From assembly GCA_029747585.1 (NCBI GenBank), contig JAPEVF010000909.1:1-18093 (forward strand): a stretch of DNA of 18,093 nucleotides, in the 5' to 3' direction. This document shows, piece by piece, positions 1 through 9,930 of the stretch (within the stretch, counting starts at the first letter, position 1; the number at the start of each line of letters is the position of its first letter). This stretch comes from Pleurotus djamor. Taxonomy: Eukaryota; Basidiomycota; Agaricomycetes; Agaricales; Pleurotaceae. The notes beneath the pieces were generated by a model. The model saw only the letters and a program-made list of their open reading frames with translations. It was not told where the DNA came from and did no database searches. The position numbers and the translations under genes are program-made.

Positions 1-35
1 TCGTGTTCGAAAATTCCGTTTTCGGGCGAACACGA
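1..35. repeat. 9-bp perfect inverted repeat (hairpin-capable)
   Basis: TCGTGTTCG at 1-9 is the exact reverse complement of CGAACACGA at 27-35, with a 17-nt loop. The loop carries a second, competing inverted pair, CGAAAA (8-13) and TTTTCG (19-24). It lies about 260 bp upstream of the ERG5 start, at the window edge. The function is unknown. It could be a palindromic factor site or the 3' end of an off-window gene. Confidence 0.5.
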
Positions 36-171
36 GCCTTCGCTCAGAGGATCGCGCAAACTTTCAGAAACGTCGACCAGGATGTCGAGGCGGGAAACCC
101 GTCCATGATCGCGTCGCCTAGGACATATTCTCGCTGACACATGGACCTGAAGTCCTTGGGTGTCTCGGCCC

Positions 172-181
172 GTCATCCCAC
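172..181 (+). promoter_or_regulatory. SRE-like element upstream of ERG5
   Basis: GTCATCCCAC matches the fungal SREBP (Sre1/SrbA) site as I recall it, (A/G)TCA(T/C/G)(C/G)CCAC. It lies about 110 bp before the ERG5 ATG and 7 bp from an inverted CCAAT box. SREBP factors drive sterol genes under low oxygen or low sterol in several fungi, often with CCAAT-binding complex sites nearby. The match is visible in the sequence; use by the cell is inferred. Confidence 0.5.
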
Positions 182-188
182 GATTTTG

Positions 189-193
189 ATTGG
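189..193 (-). promoter_or_regulatory. Inverted CCAAT box upstream of ERG5
   Basis: ATTGG on the + strand (CCAAT on the - strand) lies about 100 bp upstream of the ERG5 start. This is a usual position for the CCAAT-binding (HAP/NF-Y) complex. A 5-bp site occurs often by chance, so support comes mainly from its position next to the SRE-like site. Confidence 0.4.
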
Positions 194-291
194 CTGCCTG
201 AACAATCGTCCGATTTCAATATTTATGCGAGGCTCGCAAAACTCGCGTCGGTTTACAACTTGAACCCGACCCACCACCATCCACGACAACG

Positions 292-2112
292 ATGGCTTCC
301 TACGCCATCAAAGACCACTCCACGGCGGCTTCGATGCCAACGTCGGAGTCGCAGCCCTTATATTCGGTGTCGCCAGTCTCGTTATTCTCCTTCCTCTCAA
401 ATGGCTCGGCGACTTGGTTGTACACGACCGCCGTCATCACACTTTCATTGCTCGCCTTGGAACAGGCGGTGTATCGCTATAAGAAGAGACACCTACCAGG
501 AGATACATGGACAATCCCTATTATTGGCAAGTTTGCGGATTCAGTAAAGCCAACCATGGAGGGATATATGAGGCAATGGAGTTCGGGGGCTCTCAGTGCT
601 ATCAGCGTCTTCAATATGTAAGTGGTCCTGATGGTCCCCCAGAAAAATTGACAACTTATACACAACTTATAGCTTCATCGTTATGGCTTCAACCAACGAA
701 TACTCGAGGAAAATCCTCAATTCTCCCACCTACGCTGAACCTTGTCTGGTATACTCCGCCAAGAAGGTCTTGCTCCCACAGAACTGGTGAGTTGAGCCAT
801 CTACCGCCCCAAAACCCGTCTCACACTTGTCTAGGGTTTTCCTAACTGGCAAGGAACACGTCGACTACCGTCGCGTCCTCAACACTCTATTCACACGCAA
901 GGCGCTTGGGTACGTACAACTTTTCCTGTTTGCCCTCTTCACAAGCTTATATCGTCGGTAGCATCTATGTCGGCATTCAAGATTCCATCACTCGCAAGCA
1001 CTTTGCCCAATGGTTCGAGAAGGCCAAGGAGACCAACCCCCTTCCAATCATGTGGATTGCCCGCCACCTCAACATGGATACCTCACTGCGCGTTTTCTGT
1101 GGTAACCACATCCCTGAAGAGGCCACCATCGAAATCAGCGAGAAGTACTGGTCGATCACCCAAGCTCTCGAGCTCGTCAACTTCCCCTTCGCCCTTCCTG
1201 GTACGAAAATCTACAAGGCTATCCAAGCTCGTATCATCGCTATGCGCTGGCTCGAACTCGCTGCCCACAACAGTAAGCTCGCGATGGCTAGAGGAGCAGA
1301 GCCCGAATGCTTGCTCGATCATTGGGTTTCCACCATGGCCGACCCCAGCTACAAGGGCCGAACAGATTTCAGCGACCACGAGATGGCTATGGTCGTTTTC
1401 TCCTTCCTCTTCGCCTCGCAGGACGCTATGAGCAGTGGTCTTATCTACGGCTTCCAACATTTGGCTGACCACCCTGAAATCTTGGCGAAGATTCGTGCTG
1501 AGCAAGAGCAAGTTAGGCAAGGCGACTATGCTAGCCCTCTTACTCTTGATCAACTCGACCAGATGCCGTACCTCCAGGCCTTTGTCAAGGAGAGTCTCCG
1601 CGTCAAGCCCCCCGTAACCATGGTATGTTTGAGTCCATTGGTCGATGTACCTTCCGGTGTTTAACGTATCTTCAGGTCCCCTACAAGACTCTCAAGCCTT
1701 TCCCCATCTCTGAGGACTACGTCGTTCCCAGTGGAAGCATGGTTATCCCCGCCTTCTACCCATCTCTGCATGATCCCGCTGTATTCCCTGAACCCGATAA
1801 CCTCAACCCTGATCGTTGGTTAGACCCGAATGGACTCGCTAATTCGAACCCCAAGAACTACCTCGTCTGGGGAAGCGGTCCTCATCGTTGCATTGGTGTC
1901 GAGTACGCCACCATGAACATCGCTCTGGTCTTGGCCGTGGCCTGCATGTCGTTTGACTTCGAGCACGTCCTCACGGATAAGAGCAATGAGGTTGAGTGAG
2001 TATTGCCTGATTTATCCTTGTTTATGCGGTTTACTGATTTATCCTCAGAATCATTGCTACCCTCTTCCCTAAAGACGGTTGCCTCCTCAAAATTACACCT
2101 CGTTCCCAGTAG
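292..2112 (+). CDS. ERG5: Sterol C-22 desaturase, cytochrome P450 CYP61 (ERG5)
   Basis: This heme monooxygenase introduces the C22-C23 double bond late in ergosterol synthesis and is anchored in the ER membrane. Exons are 292-617, 673-786, 835-909, 962-1622, 1676-1995 and 2049-2112. They join without frame breaks into 519 aa, the usual length of the family. A single N-terminal membrane segment lies at about residues 42-63 and is followed by a basic stretch and LPGDTWTIPIIGK. The I-helix reads FASQDA (A323-S-Q-D-A327), which is the CYP61 form and not the common AGxxT form. The K-helix ExxR is E382-S-L-R385, and the heme loop WGSGPHRCIG carries the ligand Cys464. The start has a good context (acaacgATGgct). 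An SRE-like site and a CCAAT box lie upstream. The gene is convergent with the BRCT gene, the two stop codons being about 170 bp apart. All key residues are present, so it should be functional. Confidence 0.95.
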
Positions 2113-2267
2113 ACTAGAACTCGAATCGCGTTGGAAGATTCCCCTTATTTAAGTATCACGTGGTCGTGTTAGACATTTCAATTTTGGCAACTTGTCTTCT
2201 ATATCTGGAAATTTACCATACAAGCCGTTATTATCGTTCCCTGTGTATCAATTGACGAATTACCATG

Positions 2268-2281
2268 ATTCGAATTCGAAT
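2268..2281. repeat. 14-bp perfect palindrome between convergent genes
   Basis: ATTCGAATTCGAAT equals its own reverse complement. It lies 2 bp downstream of the BRCT gene stop codon (TGA at 2286-2284, - strand) and about 155 bp past the ERG5 stop. It may help 3'-end formation of convergent transcripts or be a factor site. Only the symmetry is seen directly. Confidence 0.6.
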
Positions 2282-2283
2282 AT

Positions 2284-3721
2284 TCACTTGCGGTGTATCA
2301 TGAAGATTTTCCCGGCGTGCTCTTTGCTCACTTCAAAGGGTGTTAGGTGCGGTCGCTCCGTCAATTTGCAGAGGTCCTCAATGGTGAATTCGGAAGACCC
2401 TGACGCGTTTCGACGGACCATTTGCTGTAGTCTTCGACGAAATAAGTCAAGTGGACGGTCAGAGTCTCTGTATCCCCCGCTCAGTCAGTGTCCAAATGCC
2501 TATGCGAAGCTTACATACATTTCCTCGTGCTCGGGTTTCGGAGGTCTATCGCATTGTATCAATGTCACGTCTCAATGGACAGTGATTCATGGATTTGAAA
2601 AACTGACGAAGAAGACTGAAAGAATCTAAGCACATTTGATTGCTTGAAGTTCGTAGGGCCAAGGTAGAACCGTACTTGCTGTGGTGAAGAGTGTTGTTGA
2701 TCCACGGCCTGCTCAGTCGTTTGCCTAATACCCATGCGCCAGGGGATGTTCAGAAGACGATGATTACAGACAGGAGATATACATACTGATGATCTTCATC
2801 CAAGAGCAGGATGGGTCTGGAGATATCGTCGATACACAGGTCAGAGCGCGGTCATGATAAGTGATAGACTGACAAGGGTTCAGATACTTGAGAGTCGGCT
2901 CCTGGCTTTCCGGCGTCACTCGTTGCAGGACTCGAAGGCAAGTCAACTTTCAGCGGTGGCTCACGCCTCATAGAGGGTGTCGTGTTATTTGGCCGTGTTC
3001 TCTTGGAAAGATGAAGATTTATATCGGAAACTGAGGTGTCCAGCTCGTCGCGAGTCCTCTTCTTCGTCTGCTTGGATTCTTGTTGCTTTGGGACCTCTTC
3101 CACAGAAGAAACGGATACTTTATGTGGAATATTCGTAGAAACGCGTAAATCGTCTTCGTCGAATAGATCTGTGAAGCACATTGTACATATATGCGCAGAT
3201 TATTCCCAGGTATCGGTCCCCTTACCATCGAGAACGAATCGTGCTACGGGTGCGAGGCAATTTTGTTCGACCGATTGCAGGACCCAATCGAAATGAAATG
3301 CCTGGAAGACGATGTTTCTCTCTAGAAGAGGAGTAGAGAGCGAGCTAACTACTCACGATTCTGGATTTAAGCATGAGTCTAAGAAACGAGCTTTAGTAGG
3401 ATAACTTCGAGATAACTCAAACTTCCCGGACGTACTCTCCTACCCATTCGTCTTCTAAACCGGCACAAAGAAAGTATTGACTTTGATAGAAATCGGCTGT
3501 CGTATGCGCCAGAGTCCCCCCATTCTGGACTAGGCTCTTGTTAACGTGGTTCAGGTGACTCAGGTCCTTGAAATGCGGACGCACCCCATACGACACGGAC
3601 GTCTCGAGACACGGATGGACTGAAACAAGCTAGCGCGCGAAGTCAAGCAGGGAAGGATACTTGAGCGAGGAAGTACTCTCAGGTGATACGTGCCTTTGAA
3701 ATTTGAGAAGAGCATGGTCAT
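2284..3721 (-). CDS. BRCT-domain nuclear protein, nine small exons
   Basis: I found this gene by joining short open segments. Exons on the - strand are 3721-3661, 3619-3436, 3378-3357, 3301-3226, 3168-2874, 2816-2787, 2724-2608, 2545-2519 and 2467-2284. All eight joins are in phase and give 331 aa. The N-terminal half resembles one BRCT domain at about residues 1-115: LVQNGGTLAH carries the Gly-Gly (54-55), and FHFDWVLQSVEQN carries the conserved Trp (W95) 40 residues later. An acidic patch (DLFDEDD) follows, then basic stretches KKRTR (150-154) and SKRTRP, typical of a nuclear localisation signal. The C-terminal 60 residues (DLFRRRLQQMVRR, then FTIEDLCKLTERP) look helical, and I do not recognise them. 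A small protein with an N-terminal BRCT recalls Rap1/TERF2IP, but I see no Myb domain, so this is only a suggestion. The 22-nt exon and the start are the least certain parts. In-frame ATGs lie at 3721 and 3715. Confidence 0.75.
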
Positions 3722-3955
3722 GGAAGCGCCGGAGCAAGAGTGGCAGGGGAAAGTGTCCGAGGACCGAGCCTGCTAGTGCTACATCCAAGTTGTGGGGCTG
3801 ACTAATCCACAAATCGTTCGCCGCGAGCAGCCTGCGATCATTCCTTGGGCATTAAATATTATTATGATACAATTTGTACAGCTGGACTCTAAGGATGAGG
3901 TGTCAATACATTATGTGGATCCCTTGGGACTCGTGTAATAGGTGCTTATGATTAT

Positions 3956-5975
3956 CTAAACCCGTCGAACAAGGAGAGGCAGAGAACTCGCCCCATGACC
4001 TTTGATGCGAGGCCGAATAACAAAGCTCTGGAACGGCTCTATGTCGAAAGGGCTCGAGAAAGAGAACTGCCGCACAAGAGTGACGATCAGTGCCTATGTT
4101 AATAATCAGCAACAAGATACACATCCAAGGGCAGTGGCAAGCGAGGTACCTTGATTTCGACAGACGCAAATGTTTTTCCGATGCAACTACGGGGCCTGTA
4201 AGGATTGTGTAAGCCTCCATGAGAGTCGCTGTGATAGAAAGGAAGACACACCCTTCACTGAATGCCAAGATGTCACGTTGCATCTTGATCTTTTCAGATG
4301 GGCGTTCTAACCAACGCCCAGGATAGAAGACTTGGGCATCAGGCCCCCAAATGTTTTTATCTGTGTGAAGGACGTTGACTGGGATAGATATGATGGTGCC
4401 CTTTGGTACAACAAGGCGATCAACATCAGTGCCTAGGAGCGGTTCGCTAAGCGGTATAGGTATGGTTTCTTGGGCCTAAACAGCACGGTTAGTTAGCACA
4501 CAACGAGCTGTACCACATGACGTACAACATGATGATTCTCCAGGACTACCGGGTGGACACGAAGCGTCTCTCTGAGAATAGCGTCTAAAAGGGGAAACTT
4601 GTTCATCAAGTCTTCGTATGTCGGATCTCCCGGGAATGTGACTTCTTCCCGTAGGCGCTGCTGGATGTCAGGATGCACAGCTAGTTCATACAGCACCCAC
4701 TGATCAAAAATAAATGAGAAGCGATGAGGGCTAAGATAAGAGCATCAACTTACGGCAATCACTGCAGAGACCGTCTCGTAAGCGGCAGATATGATCGTTC
4801 GCATTTGAGAAACCAAGTATTCTTCCGTCATTTCGACGCCAGCAGGAGAACGTACTGCCGGGTGCATGTGAGTCACATGGGCCCCGCAATATAACTATAA
4901 CCCTTACGCATCATCGCGAGTAGCGTGTTGCTCTCTGGATCATCTGCAGCTTGAGCTTGCGTTAAAAGCTTGGCGGCGATCTCTCCCAGCTCAGCTTTCG
5001 TTTGCTTGATCAGTTCACCCTTCTTTCCGATCTTGAGGATGCTCGGGAAGATCCAGAAGAGAGCCCGCATGTAAAACGATGAGAGCCTGTTCTCGTTGTT
5101 CGTCAATCCATCAAGGGCATCAGCGAGGACGTGCGGTTGATCATTGAGCGAGTCGAAATCAAAGGAAAACGCAGCGCGTCCGATGGTGTCAAGGCTGGAG
5201 TAAAACAGATTAAGCATGAAGTGAGAACGACGGCAAGTTAAATTTCGGGCTTACGCGAATCGGCCCGCCCAATGAGTGACATCAATTTCAACTTGATCAT
5301 GCGGTGTCTGATCAAGTTTCTTAGACCAATGGGACGCCACCATGGACGAGGTTTCGTAGAAAACGCATAGGAATTTGCGGATTGATTGTTGGCTGTATCA
5401 AACTCGTAAGCAAGATTATGCGTTCGCACTTGTGGAAGACAGACCTGAGGGCGGGAGCGATATGTCTTCGGTGCTTCTCATGATGTTCCTTTCCTAAGAA
5501 GATCTGAGCCTGGCTGTGGAGATTCGAGAAGGGGAGATATACCTTCGATCCAGAGAATACCCTCGCCCACGAGTGCCTTGAACCATGCACGCACGCCGTG
5601 TGGTTTGGGAAATTTGTACGTCGCCTCATTGAGTATGAAAGAGATAGCCCGACGGTCGGTAATAGATAAAATTGGATGCTAGTGGATTCATTAGAATTTG
5701 CTCATAACTTCAAAACAAAAGCTTACACCGAAGGCCCCGGATAATTTGATGACTTTTCCGAATTGTGCATGCCAGTCGACGTAGTGGACGCCAGGTACGT
5801 CGTGGTAGAGGAGCCACTCTACGCCCCAGAGAAGAGACGGAGAGGAAGGCCCTGGCACACGTCTCAAGGTCGAATGACTGGTGAGAATGTGGGCGAGGTA
5901 CTTGGCAAGCCTAAACGCAACAGCGCCAAGCAGCAAGGCAATGAGAAGCTGGGGAGTGAGGAGAGTAGAGAGCAT
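3956..5975 (-). CDS. Cytochrome P450 monooxygenase, fungal membrane-anchored
   Basis: Exons on the - strand are 5975-5727, 5678-5543, 5493-5445, 5392-5255, 5194-4908, 4854-4754, 4699-4526, 4475-4252, 4195-4150 and 4093-3956. They give 513 aa. An N-terminal membrane anchor (about residues 1-28) is followed by RRVPGPSSPSLLWG, the proline-rich hinge. The I-helix has A310-A-Y-E-T314, the K-helix ExxR is E364-T-L-R367, FYPGRW (428-433) is the PERF-like segment, and the heme loop is FSEGPRSCIG with ligand Cys457. The heme loop only appears once the 56-nt intron 4196-4251 is removed. All catalytic landmarks are present. It is much more intron-rich than ERG5 and belongs to a different P450 family, probably a basidiomycete-expanded CYP5xxx family, which I cannot name. 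The substrate is unknown. The donor of the intron at 4907-4855 was chosen as GTAAGG over a nearby GTTATA. Confidence 0.92.
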
Positions 5976-7234
5976 GAGGGGACAATGAGGGGAGGAGACG
6001 CGGTGACGACAATATAGACGTTGAATGGTAGCTTAAATACTAACGATCGAGTCACGGAGTTTTTATAAACTGAACCTGTGTAAGCTGTTGGTGATATGAA
6101 GGACGCTTGGTACTTGCATTTGGCGATAATTTTAGGGCACACATATCCCTTCACCGATCCATTTTGGGATTGGAACGGAAATGGGGATGTCTAATGGGGT
6201 GGGAATTGGTCGGCATCTTGTATGGCAGTGGACACTTGCTTTGACGATGTGTTGTATCCGAGCGCAGAGAAGCAGGGAATGTGTAATAAGATCTTGGATC
6301 AGGTCCAGGAGAAGCGTTCCCTTTGGCTTGTGAAATCAGGGGAAGAGGCGCGAGGAGAAGTTCATGAGGAGCGCACCAAAGACCGATATCAACGAGATGA
6401 TGACCAGATCTAAAAAGAGAAAGGCTCCGCGGTTATCGCGTCTTTAACGCGTAATGTACCTGCACTAGATCTGCTTGGAAATTGTGGCACAGGTGTGCCA
6501 ACCTTTTAGCAACAAGCACCCACGAGTTATGATCATGGCAGTGCATGTTTGCACGAACGACATAGACAAGCTGTCTAGCATAACAATGGCTATGGCTTTG
6601 TCCAATTCCCAGTGGCCAGATATATCAGGCTACGTTGACTTGGCATCTCCGACGGGAAAGAACGTTTGTTCCAAGGACCGCTCAGGTTGATCTGACGTAT
6701 AGACAGCACAAAAAACTGGATTTAGTGTGGAAGAAACCCAGATTACGAGACACATGGCGCAAGAGACGCAATGATATCGAACCTGTGTCAAGCGAAGGGC
6801 TTGAGATGTGTACGAGCACATCAGTGATGTATCGGATGCCATGATGAACCGGTGCCGGCCAAAGTGTGAGTGCGCAAGCCAAGTTCGAAGCGACAGAGCA
6901 AAGAAGCAGACAGGATTTCACAGGCGAGACGTGGTAGCTTTCGAAACAGTGGCGGCGCCGTTTATTCAACGATGCGCGGATCCTCAAGACTTCAACGGAA
7001 CCATGATGATGGCGGTCAAGAACCAAAACGGACTATGGGCGCTAGAGCTGCCACTCTTGCAAGGACGTGTTCGTCGCACGTCCACGTGGCCCCGTTCCAT
7101 ATTCCATCCCTTCCTTCACCCAACATTCACCGAGTCCGTATTTTGCCAGCGCAAGTGACATCCCAAGCCTCCTTAAAAGTCTGACTTTGCTGGGTCTGGG
7201 CACCCTAAACTTGTAACTTTCTCCTCGCTCTTGT
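5976..7234. other. 1.26-kb intergenic region between divergent genes
   Basis: This is the shared upstream region of the P450 (- strand) and the acetyl-CoA transporter (+ strand). I find no ORF here with recognisable domains or consistent splice structure. Short open stretches exist: 6222-6413 (+, 63 codons, charged), 6475-6690 (+, 71 codons) and 6808-7158 (+, 116 codons). On the - strand an open stretch at about 6463-6620 ends at a plausible intron, with GTACAT near 6462 and TTTTAG near 6411. None extends into a convincing protein. A TATA-like box for the P450 lies at 6062-6069. Confidence 0.6.
6062..6069 (-). promoter_or_regulatory. TATA-like box for the P450 gene
   Basis: The + strand reads TTTATAAA here, so TATAAA can be read on either strand. 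It lies about 90 bp upstream of the P450 ATG at 5975, a sensible spacing for a fungal core promoter. The sequence is seen directly; its role is inferred from position only. Confidence 0.4.
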
Positions 7235-9656
7235 ATGTCAGCGCGTCGCAACAAAACATTGGGCGCAAAGTCCAAGGACATGTCAAATTCCGCCTTGGAT
7301 CCAAGGGTTATGACTACATCACTAGAAGACATACACATTTCACCAAGAACACCTAGAGTACCTCAAAATGGGGACGCCGACGAGCTCGAGATGAACTTGC
7401 TCGAGGACGACGAACGACGCCGTGCCGCGCCAGGTTTCGACGGAGTCGCCGAGTCTCATGAGCCAGAAACAAAGCGGGCGATATCAGCAAGAGATAAGAG
7501 AGGGATGGTTCTCCTATGTGTCCTGTGTCAGTCTTGAAGCCCCCTTCTTGTTCTACGTATCGCTGAACGCCTCCGTAGACCTCATCCAGGGTGTCCCCGT
7601 AAGTTTCGGTTCCCGCTCGTATGACATCGCATCCGCCTGACAGTCCACACCAGCTTGGACTTGCTCTAGGTAAGTTCAAGAGCCATGTAACTTTTATGGT
7701 ATCCTTACCCGTGAATACCAGGCTCCGTACCATTTCTGCTCAAGGAACATCTTTCTTATTCGCAACTGGGAACCTTCGCTCTCTCCAGTTATCCATACTC
7801 CCTCAAATTATTGTGGTCCCCCATCGTTGATGCCGTCTTTTCTCCCTCACTCGGTCGTCGGAAGTCTTGGATTGTTCCCATGCAACTCATTGTCGGTACT
7901 CTAATGATGTACATATCATTAAATGTGCAAAAACTGATGGACGACGTATGTTCATCACGTATACACGTTGCTCTCTAAGTCTGACCCGGTTCTAAATAGG
8001 CCGGTAACTATGTTACTGAATTGACAGTAATTTTCACCTCGTTGGTGTTCTTCTCGGCCACGCAAGGTAAGCTTTACCATTTAGTCGCCGACGCTACACC
8101 CTCGCTAATATGATCGGGCCTCAGATATTGCCGTGGATGGTAGGTCGCACATCCTTTGATTGGACCCGACGAGCTGATCTGGGCAACTCCAGGTTGGGCT
8201 CTCACTCTTCTTTCTCCCGACTGTCTTTCCTACGCGTCAACTTGCCAAACCATTGGACTTAATACGGGTTTCTTTGCTTCATTCACCGTCTTTTTGGCTT
8301 TCAACAGCGAGGACTTCGCGTAAGTGCCTTTTGAGTACCTATTGAAACCACAAACTAATTTTCTTAGTCACAAATGGGGCGTTCCTCAACTGACACTGAG
8401 CGGTTACCTCAAATTTTGGAGTATGGCCTGCTACGCTGTCACCCTCTGGCTCTTGTTTTTCAAACGCGAGGTGAATGAGATTCCTTTACGACTTCTACAT
8501 CAAAACTGACGACTGCTGTAGGATAAGGAAGTACTTAGCGAAGCGGACATGAGTATCACTGGCGTTTATAAACAAATCTGGGCTATTTGCAAGTTGAAGC
8601 GTCAGTTGGTCATTCTCAATCGTTCGTACCTCCGACTTGAATTTTATTCAATAGATGTCCAGTCACTCGTCATCGTCCATCTCTTCGCGAAGCTATCGTT
8701 TGCTGCTCATGAAGCCTCTACATCCTTGAAGATGATCGAAAAAGGGTTTAAGCGAGAAGACCTTGCTGTGGCTGTTTTGATCGACTTCCCTTTCCAAATC
8801 GCTGGTGGTTGGCTCGCAGCTAAGTGGTCTCGTGGCGACAAGCCACTCCGCCCTTGGATCTACGCGTTTTGGCCGCGTATAGGATTGGCACTGTTGGCTA
8901 CGCTTGTAGTGAATTGGTTCCCCCAGCCGCCGCTTTCGCTTGGCTTCTTCATTTTCTTGATCGTCCACACTGTTTTATCTTCCTTCTCCTCGTAAGCTAC
9001 TTTGTTTCTCACATTCCTCATTTGCTGATTGGCTTCCAGAACTGTACAATTTGTTGGGATTTCCGCCTTCCATACACGGGTATCAGACCCACTCATCGGT
9101 GGAACGTACATGACGGTGAGTCGTGCAGTTGAGATATGTAATGATCGTATCCTAATACATCAACAGCTACTCAATACATTTACTAATCTCGGAGGTACAT
9201 GGCCCAAGTGGTTTGTCCTCAAAGGTGTGCATTTCGGTGAAGCGTCAAGGTGATCGGCATTGTTGACCACTTCTGTCTTAGGCATCGACATGTTCAGTGT
9301 CGCAGAGTGTAAATTACCGCAATCCGCATTGGATGCGCATGCAAAGGGTATGTATCCATCAATTCGATCATGCACCCGATTTATAAGTCCCTTTTTGTAG
9401 CCATGGAGTGTGTCTCCGAGGTTGGCAAGGCCGCTTGTAAGGACCTTAAAGGGCAATGCATCATAGAGCGGGATGGATATTATGTTGTATCTGCAATCTG
9501 CATGCTCTTCGGAACCGCCTTCTTGGTTGCCTACATAATACCAACCGCTCGCAAACTGCAAGGTACGTCTGAATTGTTACATCTCATTTAGAAACGTGAT
9601 GGCTGATATTAGTGATGACAGCTTTGCCCACTTCGAAATGGCGAATCAAAATGTAG
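7235..9656 (+). CDS. Acetyl-CoA transporter (SLC33A1/AT-1 family)
   Basis: This multi-pass transporter carries cytosolic acetyl-CoA into the ER/Golgi lumen, where it serves acetylation. Exons are 7235-7526, 7579-7598, 7654-7669, 7722-7945, 8000-8066, 8125-8139, 8193-8319, 8368-8470, 8522-8600, 8655-8991, 9040-9115, 9167-9224, 9282-9347, 9401-9562 and 9622-9656. All fourteen joins are in frame and give 558 aa, close to the family length. A hydrophilic, acidic N-terminal tail of about 90 residues precedes DKRGMVLLCVLYLIQGVP, the first membrane segment. Family signatures include YPYSLKLLWSPIVDAV (133-148), GRRKSW (154-159), ATQDIAVDGWALT (about 204-216) and GTYMTLLNTFTNLGGTWPKW. A Cys-rich loop near the C-terminus (CVSEVGKAACKDLKGQC) probably faces the lumen. 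Three exons are only 20, 16 and 15 nt long. The protein ends with a basic SKWRIKM tail. Confidence 0.93.
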
Positions 9657-9930
9657 TGAAGCCAGTACAATAGGGCTATATTTCTTGTTATCGTTTGTGC
9701 TATGCGGTGCTTGTATTACATTAGAACTGTTTTCTTTATCCGCCTTCTCGACGCTCGCAAGTCAGCTACGCCTGCCCTAAGGAGTCCTCGCGGTGAATAT
9801 AATGGTGCACGTGTGAATAGACGCCAGGGTTTGTAACCGCAAACAGAATTTTCCAAAGTACAAAGCTCATTTAGCTACTCTCGCGACTTCATTTTTACTT
9901 TGAACCCGAGCAATCTCTGCGAAAGCTACC

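Noticed and set aside
1083..1553. 156-codon open frame on the - strand
   Set aside because: It lies wholly antisense to exon 4 of ERG5, whose sense frame carries clear P450 motifs. It has no recognisable domain.
2192..2629. 145-codon open frame on the + strand
   Set aside because: It is antisense to the last three exons of the BRCT gene, which join in phase into a coherent protein. The + strand product shows no family resemblance.
3630..3812. 60-codon open frame overlapping the BRCT start, - strand
   Set aside because: It is in another frame from the BRCT exon 1 and stops before any matching acceptor. It was not needed to explain the gene.
292..5975. A sterol or secondary-metabolite cluster formed by the two P450s
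   Set aside because: The two P450s belong to different families, lie on opposite strands, and are separated by an unrelated BRCT gene. No synthase, transferase or oxidoreductase partner is in the window.
6222..7158. Several short open frames in the gap between the P450 and AT-1
   Set aside because: None shows domain resemblance or a consistent chain of splice sites. Overlapping open stretches on both strands suggest chance.
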